Shown piece by piece: positions 1 to 5,184 of a stretch of 7,857 nt of DNA. Every line of letters starts with the position of its first letter. The stretch's first letter is position 1. The notes under the pieces were generated by a model, which did not search any database, was not told where the DNA came from, and saw only the letters and a list, made by a program, of their open reading frames with translations. The position numbers and the translations under genes are program-made. This DNA is from Caldifarciminota bacterium UBA3073 (GTDB lineage Bacteria; Hydrothermota; UBA3073): positions 11,248 through 19,104 of the forward strand of contig DFBT01000019.1 in the NCBI GenBank assembly GCA_002366725.1. Reading direction: 5' to 3'.

Positions 1-47
1 GGATCTTGAGATGATAATCTCGTGGTTTCTCAACGCATATTTTGGGT

Positions 48-341
48 TTATTTCCCCTTTTTCTTTTTATTTTTTATATCGATGTCAAAATTTATACCCG
101 GTGAGGATACTTCCAATGTGTGCCTGTGGTCTATGGGTTCTTCTATATCAAGTAGATCTGAAAGTTCCCTCGATACAAGGGCACAATCTTCAACCGTTAC
201 ACCGCCCGGTTTATCGATAAATATTCTCAGGATCGAATATGCCTCGCCGCCCTTCAGTTCCCACCTGACGAGATGTATGTTTTTGTCCCACAGAACCTTG
301 TTTATCAAATTCTCTATCTGTTGTTTAACATCTTTTTTCAT
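48..341 (-). CDS. rimP: RimP-like ribosome maturation factor, N-terminal domain only
   Basis: RimP assists late maturation of the 30S ribosomal subunit in the cytoplasm. The 97-residue product carries the N-terminal alpha/beta domain: a lysine-rich first helix, a strand around VRWELKGG, the IDKPGGVTVEDC segment (compare DxxGGVxxDDC in the family), a helix at SRELSDLLDIEEPI and the hallmark EVSSPG near residues 77-82. Family members are usually about 150 residues, with a C-terminal SH3-like domain after SSPG. Here the frame runs into a lysine-rich tail (KNKKKKGK) encoded by an A-rich tract and stops. The gene is therefore either a natural short form or has lost its C-terminus by frameshift in the A-tract, or by an assembly error near the edge. 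The usual partner nusA would lie to the left, outside the window. The start codon has AGGAA immediately upstream, an unusually close Shine-Dalgarno-like element. Family identity is fairly secure; functionality is not. Confidence 0.72.
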   Translation of the reverse strand: MKKDVKQQIENLINKVLWDKNIHLVRWELKGGEAYSILRIFIDKPGGVTVEDCALVSRELSDLLDIEEPIDHRHTLEVSSPGINFDIDIKNKKKKGK

Positions 342-416
342 TTCCTGAAATTACCACCTACCACCAAGCCAGGGCTGATCTGGTTCTTTGGTTTCAATAA
401 CCAGTGGGAAGTTTGT
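342..416 (-). promoter_or_regulatory. Leader of the rimP-like gene with a hairpin and a tandem 7-mer
   Basis: This is the short stretch between the upstream terminator and the rimP-like start. It holds a 6-bp inverted repeat (CTGGTT at 380-385, AACCAG at 399-404) and a tandem heptamer, TACCACC twice at 352-365, which reads as GGTGGTA twice on the coding strand. I see no convincing -35/-10 pair here, so the gene may depend on terminator read-through or on a weak promoter I cannot recognise. Any regulatory role is inference. Confidence 0.25.
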
Positions 417-468
417 AAAAAACCTGGAGCCCCGACAGGCCAAATCGGATGGAAGCTCCAGGTCTTTT
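417..468 (-). terminator. Rho-independent terminator of the membrane-protein gene
   Basis: A perfect 9-bp inverted repeat (ACCTGGAGC at 422-430, GCTCCAGGT at 455-463) encloses a 24-nt loop. The loop contains a second small stem (CCGA 432-435, TCGG 445-448). On the minus strand the stem is followed at once by TTTTTT (421-416 region), the classic intrinsic terminator layout. It starts about 10 bases after the stop codon of the gene ending at 474. The plus-strand side is also T-rich, so it could work in both directions, but no plus-strand gene ends here. Confidence 0.88.
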
Positions 469-473
469 AATTT

Positions 474-1658
474 TTATTCTTCCTTTTCTTCCCCCTCAGT
501 TTCTTCTTTTCCGCCTTCCTCTTCCTCTTCTTCTTCTTTTACTTCTTCTTTTATTTCTTCTTTTATTTCTTCTTCCTCGAATTCCTCTTCTTTAACCTCC
601 AACAGGTTTTTATCGTCTTTTATCTTAACGAGGACCGTGTATATCATCGTCTGTCCGGCGCCCCATACCGATAAACCATAGGCAAGCACGAAGAAAGCGA
701 TGAAATGGAACCCCAGACCAATGCAAAATCCTCCAAAGGTCGTTGCCCAGTTCTGGGTTGTCCATGTGTGAGGGAAAAGGAGAGTTGGCAAAAATCTGCC
801 GGCGAGGTTCTCAGCCCAGACCACGGGGGGACAGGAAGGGAGATACCATATTCCGTTATGCCACATGGCTGTGAACCAACCTCTCGGTCCCTGCCAGAGT
901 GAAATTGCGAAATAGGTCAGTGCTAACGCCTTCTTCAGAAAGAGGGCAACAATGGATATACCGGCAGTTGAAAGAAAGGCAACCAGCACCTCCCATGTAA
1001 CAACCCGCCAGGTCTGGTCATTCAAAACACTGAATACCTCAAAGAGGGTATCAAATGTATCGCTCTTTGTAGTACCAACGACAGAGGGTGCAATGAGAAA
1101 TGAGAGAAATAGTACCACAGAAAGGTATACGAGAAAGAGTGCTCCAAAGACTATGGGCACAAAGAGGAGACCGGTCGCTAACTGTCCCACATAAGGTAAT
1201 CTTCCAACAGCTCCGATTACAAATCCACACAGGAGAACAACCCCGCATATTATTATCAGTGTTATCGGAGAGAGTATGATACCTTTCCAGTTCTTGAGCG
1301 AGAATTTTATAGCCTCAGTCACCTCATAGAACTCATCGCCCTTCACCTGTTCGTATGTAATCTTGGATATTGCACCTATGGTAAGGAGATTTATGAAGAC
1401 GAAGAGTGCAAGTCCCACTATCCATATTGCCCAGCTGTACCACGGCATCGCGGTATAACCCACTATCGGGACCGGAATATATCTGTACGCCCTGAATACC
1501 GTTACCCAGTTCCAGTCGGGCGTGAGTGTAAGTGCAACATATGAGAGAACTGAATAGAGAATTGTGCCAACGAGTATACCGAGAAATCCCACCCATATCT
1601 TCTTGGCAGAGAAACCAAGGCGCATGGAGCGTAGTACATCCTTGAAGTTGAACAACAT
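474..1658 (-). CDS. Polytopic membrane protein with glutamate-rich C-terminal tail
   Basis: I do not recognise a named family. The 394-residue product has about six hydrophobic stretches long enough to span a membrane, near residues 21-46, 74-98, 126-151, 159-192, 218-253 and 308-345. Some of these could be two helices. Between the last two lies a polar, tryptophan-rich loop (several W with G, P and H) that probably faces outside. Residues 354-394 form a strongly acidic tail in which 26 of 41 residues are Glu, partly built of an IKEE-type tetrapeptide repeat, and probably cytoplasmic and disordered. The start is well supported by a strong AGGAGG element 4 nt upstream and by a consensus promoter about 100 bp upstream. 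A strong terminator follows the stop, so this appears to be a single-gene transcript. A transport or envelope-organising role is possible, but nothing in the sequence shows it. Confidence 0.85.
   Translation of the reverse strand: MLFNFKDVLRSMRLGFSAKKIWVGFLGILVGTILYSVLSYVALTLTPDWNWVTVFRAYRYIPVPIVGYTAMPWYSWAIWIVGLALFVFINLLTIGAISKITYEQVKGDEFYEVTEAIKFSLKNWKGIILSPITLIIICGVVLLCGFVIGAVGRLPYVGQLATGLLFVPIVFGALFLVYLSVVLFLSFLIAPSVVGTTKSDTFDTLFEVFSVLNDQTWRVVTWEVLVAFLSTAGISIVALFLKKALALTYFAISLWQGPRGWFTAMWHNGIWYLPSCPPVVWAENLAGRFLPTLLFPHTWTTQNWATTFGGFCIGLGFHFIAFFVLAYGLSVWGAGQTMIYTVLVKIKDDKNLLEVKEEEFEEEEIKEEIKEEVKEEEEEEEGGKEETEGEEKEE
531..578 (-). repeat. 12-bp tandem repeat coding the acidic tail
   Basis: Four consecutive 12-bp units (531-542, 543-554, 555-566, 567-578) share the core TTCTTCTTTTA on the plus strand, and the fourth has diverged. 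On the coding strand each unit encodes a tetrapeptide of the type EE(I/V)K. The unit length is a multiple of three, so copy-number change would lengthen or shorten the tail without breaking the frame. Confidence 0.85.
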
Positions 1659-1662
1659 ACCC

Positions 1663-1668
1663 CCTCCT
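1663..1668 (-). promoter_or_regulatory. Strong Shine-Dalgarno of the membrane-protein gene
   Basis: The coding strand reads AAAGGAGGGGGT directly before the ATG at 1658. The AGGAGG core lies 4 nt from the start codon. This is the strongest ribosome binding site in the window and it fixes the start of the membrane protein. Confidence 0.85.
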
Positions 1669-1754
1669 TTTTGGTATCAAGAGACCGAGAAAAAAACAAA
1701 GCGTCGAAACAGAACAGAGAACTAAATGATAAACAAGGTCTCCATCGTCACTAT

Positions 1755-1783
1755 ATTTTACCACCAAAATCGTAATTTGTCAA
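1755..1783 (-). promoter_or_regulatory. Consensus sigma-70 promoter for the membrane-protein gene
   Basis: On the minus strand a perfect TTGACA (1783-1778) is separated by 17 bp from TAAAAT (1760-1755). A T-rich run of seven lies just upstream of the -35. Predicted transcription start is near 1748, giving a leader of about 90 nt. The promoter begins only about 27 bp after the stop codon of the upstream propeller gene, so the two genes appear to be separately transcribed. Confidence 0.85.
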
Positions 1784-1809
1784 GAAAAAAATTTCATCAG
1801 GTGAGAAAA

Positions 1810-3924
1810 TTATTGAATCACCGAGAATTTACCCACCTTTTTGTCTCCGTCTTTAGACACCGCAATATATAAATATACACCACTTGCAACATCGGGCTTG
1901 TACCACCTCACGGCATTTCCGCTTATATCAGAGAATACCTTTACGAGTTGACCACTGAGCGAGTATATGCTTATACTTCCCCCCGTCAGGTCTCCGGAAA
2001 GGAAGGTTATGTCGGGATGCTCATGGACTAAATAGGGATTTGGGAACACCTGGATGGAAGAGATTGTGCGAGGAAAAACGAGCCCGGTTTTGTATCTTGA
2101 GATTCCCTCATCTGTGGCTATCCAGAGCCATCCTCTCGTGAGGTCGTAAGCGAGACGATCACTTTTGTCTACGCTTGCTATTGCGTTTGACACAAGTCCG
2201 CATGAAGGTGTGATGGATGTAAAATGGAACTCTCTTGTGACCCGCGTTACGCCACCCTCGGTAATTCCGAAGATGGAGCCCAGCAGGAGCCAGACATTGC
2301 CATATATATCGGTTAGAATGTCGTGCGCCTTATCACCCACAACACCGGCATCACTGTGCGTTAGTATCCTTTCAATCTGCGCGTCCCTTATTATATATGT
2401 TCCCCTGTCCGTTCCGATCCAGAGTCTCCCGTCAACATCAAAGGCAAGTGAGTATATCTCCTCACCCTGTATATCGGGGCAGGCGAGCTCCTCTGCCCAG
2501 GATTCATCTATTATTCGGTAAACACCACCACCCGCAAGGTAGGTACGCCCAACCCATGTGTTCCCTTCACCATCGAAGGTTATCCTGTTTATCCCCGGGG
2601 GAAAACTGAATATATCATACGAATTGATCGAACCATCTCTGAACCTGTAGAGAAGTGACGATTCTCCCGCCAACAGCCAGGTGGAAACCCATACATCGTT
2701 GTGATCATCCACGGCTATATCACTTATCACATTATTGCCCTGAAGACGAATGAGGGTATCGAGGGTACCATCTTGATGGAGTCTTATGAGACCGGGTCCT
2801 TCGTTCGTGGAGTTCCAGGTACCCATCCAAACCGTACCGTTCCCGGCAACCGCCAGGGCAGACAATACCCCCACAATATTCCACTCGTTGTTTTGATTGA
2901 AGACTTTCCATTCCTCATCCACGGCGTCGAATTTAGATACCATTTTACTACCCGTGATACACCAGAGGCTGCCCTCACCATCAATGGCTATATCACCAAA
3001 CTTATTTTCTCCCGGTCCGTCGGGCATGAAATATACGACCGTATCCGGTGTATATTCTGCGATACCACTGCCCCATGTTCCAGTCCAGAGACCGGACAGC
3101 GGAAGGAGATATCTTGAATCTTGTGTGATGGGAGTTGATGTGAAGCCACTTCCATTCCAGACCTTGAGTCCCCCCGATGTGGCAAGCCACAGCCTCTCGT
3201 TCCAGAGAGATACATCCTTTGAATCGAACGATGCCAAATAGTGATAGTCTCCCCCCGTTATGTATGCGATACCCTCCGATGATGCCATCCACAATGTATC
3301 CCCTGAAAGTTCAACCGCATTTACACTGTCGATCTCGGTGATATTGTTCCACACAGAGGCATTCCCAATGTGTGATAGTGGGACTATTCCCACTCCCTCG
3401 TTCGTACATATCCACAGCGAGTCTCTAAAGTACTCTATGCGATTCACAAAATTTCCGGGATGAGATGAAATTGTCCTCATTTTCTCTGTTTTATCCATTG
3501 GGTTGACATCTCCTATGTCCCAGAGTCTAAGTCCATCGTCTGTTCCGATGAGTACCGTGTCAGACAGAATATTTATGCAAAGTACTCCCTCCGGCAATCC
3601 GTACCACTCGCCACTTAACTCCTTCCAGCTCTCATTTGGAGATAGGATTGATATTCCCTTACCATGGCATATAAACCAGAAATTGCCCCACTTATCGCGG
3701 ATGATGTCTCTGACATCATTTCCAACGAGCCCGTCGCCCGTTGAGATTCTGTCAAAACTACCCGTAGAGGTGTCAAATATCGCCACCCCACCGCTTGTTG
3801 CACAGTATATCCTGCCATCATATTGATGCAATCTGTATGTGTGGTTCGAGTTGAGGAAACTCTCTATGTCTCCACTATGCAATGTAAACGAAGTCAACGA
3901 CAATATGGTTAGCATTGTTATCAT
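1810..3924 (-). CDS. Secreted two-component-regulator-type beta-propeller protein with sorting-like C-terminal domain
   Basis: From the ATG at 3924 the product has 704 residues. A hydrophobic N-terminus (MITMLTILSLTSF) looks like a signal peptide but lacks the usual positive charges. Most of the protein is repeated beta-propeller blades of the Reg_prop type: DGLVGNDVRDI followed by WGNFWF near 64-84, LIGTDDGL near 125-132, LWIGTDRG near 501-508, and further GxxWxG motifs. This is probably two propellers, resembling the architecture of PorZ. Residues from about 626 (VFPNPY, then SISIYSLSGQLVK and DVASGVYLY) match the C-terminal domains of type IX secretion cargo or FlgD-Ig-like domains. The likely location is the cell surface or periplasm. 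The frame is open back to a TTG at 4020, but that start lies upstream of a near-consensus promoter and overlaps the opposing one, so the ATG at 3924 (or 3915) is preferred. There is no Shine-Dalgarno and the transcript may be almost leaderless. Specific function unknown. Confidence 0.85.
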   Translation of the reverse strand: MITMLTILSLTSFTLHSGDIESFLNSNHTYRLHQYDGRIYCATSGGVAIFDTSTGSFDRISTGDGLVGNDVRDIIRDKWGNFWFICHGKGISILSPNESWKELSGEWYGLPEGVLCINILSDTVLIGTDDGLRLWDIGDVNPMDKTEKMRTISSHPGNFVNRIEYFRDSLWICTNEGVGIVPLSHIGNASVWNNITEIDSVNAVELSGDTLWMASSEGIAYITGGDYHYLASFDSKDVSLWNERLWLATSGGLKVWNGSGFTSTPITQDSRYLLPLSGLWTGTWGSGIAEYTPDTVVYFMPDGPGENKFGDIAIDGEGSLWCITGSKMVSKFDAVDEEWKVFNQNNEWNIVGVLSALAVAGNGTVWMGTWNSTNEGPGLIRLHQDGTLDTLIRLQGNNVISDIAVDDHNDVWVSTWLLAGESSLLYRFRDGSINSYDIFSFPPGINRITFDGEGNTWVGRTYLAGGGVYRIIDESWAEELACPDIQGEEIYSLAFDVDGRLWIGTDRGTYIIRDAQIERILTHSDAGVVGDKAHDILTDIYGNVWLLLGSIFGITEGGVTRVTREFHFTSITPSCGLVSNAIASVDKSDRLAYDLTRGWLWIATDEGISRYKTGLVFPRTISSIQVFPNPYLVHEHPDITFLSGDLTGGSISIYSLSGQLVKVFSDISGNAVRWYKPDVASGVYLYIAVSKDGDKKVGKFSVIQ

Positions 3925-3934
3925 AAGATGCTCA

Positions 3935-3962
3935 ATTATACCACAAAAATTGAAAAAGTCAA
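3935..3962 (-). promoter_or_regulatory. Leftward near-consensus promoter for the propeller gene
   Basis: On the minus strand TTGACT (3962-3957) is followed after 16 bp by a perfect TATAAT (3940-3935), which is preceded by TGTGG. The predicted start site is near 3929, only about 5 nt before the ATG at 3924. A T-tract precedes the -35. It forms one half of a symmetric divergent pair. Confidence 0.85.
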
Positions 3963-3994
3963 GGAAAAAAAGTCCAATTTTTTCTTGACTTTTT
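3953..3994. repeat. Inverted repeat joining the two divergent promoters
   Basis: The left arm is AAAAAGTCAAGGAAAAAA (3953-3970). The right arm is the reverse complement of the same sequence with one G missing (3978-3994). The arms contain the two -35 boxes facing outward, and only about 7 bp separate them. The symmetry could reflect selection for two matched promoters, a dimeric regulator site, or a duplicated and inverted promoter. Confidence 0.85.
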
Positions 3995-4012
3995 GGGGAT
4001 TTGTGATATAAT
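3985..4012 (+). promoter_or_regulatory. Rightward near-consensus promoter for miaA-rodA
   Basis: TTGACT (3985-3990) and a perfect TATAAT (4007-4012) are separated by 16 bp, with TGTGA just before the -10 and a T6 tract before the -35. The predicted start site is near 4019, about 269 nt upstream of the miaA start. It is the best promoter found for the miaA-rodA pair. Confidence 0.82.
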
Positions 4013-4057
4013 AGAACCAAGAGATAAACTGGTATTATGCGTTAATAAAGTATATCA

Positions 4058-4076
4058 AGATCCGTCCAAAGGATCT
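4058..4076 (+). promoter_or_regulatory. First leader hairpin
   Basis: AGATCC (4058-4063) and GGATCT (4071-4076) form a perfect 6-bp stem with a 7-nt loop in the predicted 5' leader of miaA. It is the first of several inverted repeats in tandem. There is no U-tract after it, so it is not a typical terminator. Confidence 0.5.
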
Positions 4077-4080
4077 CATA

Positions 4081-4145
4081 TCCATATCCATACGGATGCC
4101 GTGCACGGATTCTGTGAACGAGCCGTAGGGCCGTATGGATATGGA
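4081..4145. repeat. Perfect 15-bp inverted repeat with 35-nt centre
   Basis: TCCATATCCATACGG (4081-4095) is exactly mirrored by its reverse complement at 4131-4145. The 35-nt centre holds a second perfect palindrome, CCGTGCACGG (4099-4108). In RNA this would be a long stable stem in the leader upstream of miaA. In DNA it has the size and shape of a small palindromic (REP- or MITE-like) element. No U-tract follows, so a simple terminator is unlikely. Confidence 0.8.
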
Positions 4146-4157
4146 CAAGAACAGAAA

Positions 4158-4190
4158 GTTGGTTAGAATCTAAAAAACCATCTAACTAAC
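4158..4190 (+). promoter_or_regulatory. Third leader hairpin
   Basis: GTTGGTTAGA (4158-4167) can pair with TCTAACTAAC (4181-4190) over 10 positions with one G-U pair, around a 13-nt A-rich loop. It follows the long inverted repeat by 12 nt in the same predicted leader. A role in controlling miaA expression is inference. Confidence 0.5.
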
Positions 4191-4210
4191 AGACTGACTC
4201 CTTATATAAT

Positions 4211-4265
4211 CTGTGAACTTCCGTGTTTACCCCGTGAAATAGATATTTCACAGGGTGAATCCGTG
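4211..4265. repeat. Degenerate CCGTG repeat cluster before miaA
   Basis: The pentamer C(C/T)GTG occurs at 4211, 4221, 4232 and 4261, with a GGGTG variant at 4253, so several copies are about one helical turn apart. The nonamer TCTGTGAAC at 4210-4218 also occurs at 4111-4119 inside the long inverted repeat. On the minus strand the words read CACGG or CACAG, which resembles the degenerate CACGGA-type intergenic repeats I recall from several bacterial genomes. That family link is from memory and uncertain. Confidence 0.55.
4231..4255. promoter_or_regulatory. Palindrome upstream of miaA, possible operator or hairpin
   Basis: GTGAAATA (4234-4241) and TATTTCAC (4244-4251) form an 18-bp palindrome with a two-base centre. 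Flanking CCC (4231-4233) and GGG (4253-4255) extend it with one bulged base. It ends 32 nt before the miaA start. It could be a dimeric regulator site or an RNA hairpin limiting translation initiation; the sequence alone cannot decide. Confidence 0.5.
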
Positions 4266-4287
4266 GTTAGTAGATATTTTGAGATAA

Positions 4288-5184
4288 ATGTTCAGAATTG
4301 CGGACATGGGAGAAAAGAGAACGATTGTTGCAATCGTAGGACCCACGGGGGCTGGCAAGACAGAACTGGGATTCAAGATCGCCTTGAAGAGTGGAGCTTC
4401 CATCGTTTCCTGTGATGCGAGACAGGTCTACAGGTATATGGACATAGGTACCGCAAAACCGGATGAGAAGATGAGAAGTGTGATTCCGCATTACATGATA
4501 GATGTGGTGGCTCCCAACGAGAGATATACCGCATACGATTATGCAAGAGACGGTAGGAGGATAATAGGAGGACTCAAAAAAGCCATCATCGTTGGAGGGT
4601 CGGGACTCTACCTGAGGGCACTCGTTGATGGATTATTCTCGTTGCCAAAGATCGATTCGGGGATGAGAGAAAGTCTGTCTTCAAGGAGTACAAAGGAGTT
4701 ATACGGAGTGTTGAGAGGGGTTGATAAAGAGACCGCGGAGAGACTTCATCCAAACGACAGGGTGAGAATCATGCGGGCAGTTGAGGTATACGAGTCAACG
4801 GGCATACCCATCTCTGTGTGGAGAGAGAAAAGAGAACCCGCAAACTTTGAGGTGGAGTATATTGGGATAGATATAGAAAGGGAAAAACTCTATAGAAGGA
4901 TAGAAGAAAGAGTGGATTCTATGATTGCGCACGGATTGGTTGACGAGGTGAAATTTTTACTTCAAAGATACGGTGAGGCAATTGTGCCCCTTTCATCTAT
5001 AGGATACAGCGAAATAATTTCTTATTTGAAGGGTGATATTGTTCTTACAGAGGCGGTGAATATCATAAAGAGGAATACGAAGAGATATGCCAAACGTCAG
5101 CTTACATGGTTTCGGAAGATTGAAAATACGGTGTGGTTACCACCCGAAAAAATAGAGGAGATAGTGAACTATGCGCTTCTTTAA
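4288..5184 (+). CDS. miaA: tRNA dimethylallyltransferase MiaA
   Basis: MiaA transfers a dimethylallyl group from DMAPP to N6 of adenosine-37 in tRNAs reading codons that begin with U, the first step towards ms2i6A, which improves codon reading. The 298-residue product is full length. It has the P-loop GPTGAGKT (residues 18-25), the DARQVYRYMDIGTAKP block starting at D43, which corresponds to the catalytic Asp and tRNA/DMAPP-contacting segment, GGSGLYLRALVDG, the RAVEVYESTGIPIS block and the C-terminal KRNTKRYAKRQLTWFRK motif. The start is uncertain: ATG 4288 and ATG 4306 both lack a good Shine-Dalgarno, and the second gives a P-loop distance from the N-terminus more typical of the family. The predicted promoter lies about 270 bp upstream behind a structured leader. 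The 3' end overlaps rodA by 14 nt, implying coupled expression. Confidence 0.97.
   Translation: MFRIADMGEKRTIVAIVGPTGAGKTELGFKIALKSGASIVSCDARQVYRYMDIGTAKPDEKMRSVIPHYMIDVVAPNERYTAYDYARDGRRIIGGLKKAIIVGGSGLYLRALVDGLFSLPKIDSGMRESLSSRSTKELYGVLRGVDKETAERLHPNDRVRIMRAVEVYESTGIPISVWREKREPANFEVEYIGIDIEREKLYRRIEERVDSMIAHGLVDEVKFLLQRYGEAIVPLSSIGYSEIISYLKGDIVLTEAVNIIKRNTKRYAKRQLTWFRKIENTVWLPPEKIEEIVNYALL
5154..5160 (+). promoter_or_regulatory. Shine-Dalgarno of rodA inside miaA
   Basis: AGAGGAG ends 10 nt before the rodA ATG at 5171 and lies within the miaA coding sequence. It supports the overlapping start and suggests that translation of rodA is linked to ribosomes finishing miaA. Confidence 0.7.

Noticed and set aside
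342..416. Possible tRNA fragment before rimP (GGTT and AACC words)
   Set aside because: No cloverleaf can be drawn: acceptor, D-arm and T-arm consensus are missing, and only one 6-bp stem is present.
2701..3117. 138-codon plus-strand frame opposite the propeller gene
   Set aside because: It has no domain signal or ribosome site and lies antisense to clear propeller repeats, so it is a shadow frame.
3925..4020. N-terminal extension of the propeller protein from 4020
   Set aside because: The extended start is a TTG that lies upstream of the near-consensus leftward promoter and overlaps the opposing -10 box. The added 32 residues resemble no family feature.
4205..4210. TATAAT close to miaA as an alternative promoter
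   Set aside because: At 16-18 bp upstream there is only CTAACT-like sequence, a poor -35. It may contribute weakly but is not comparable with the promoter at 3985-4012.
4058..4265. CRISPR array in the repeat-rich intergenic region
   Set aside because: The repeated words are short (5-9 bp), irregularly spaced and mostly palindromic. There are no constant repeats with unique spacers and no cas genes.
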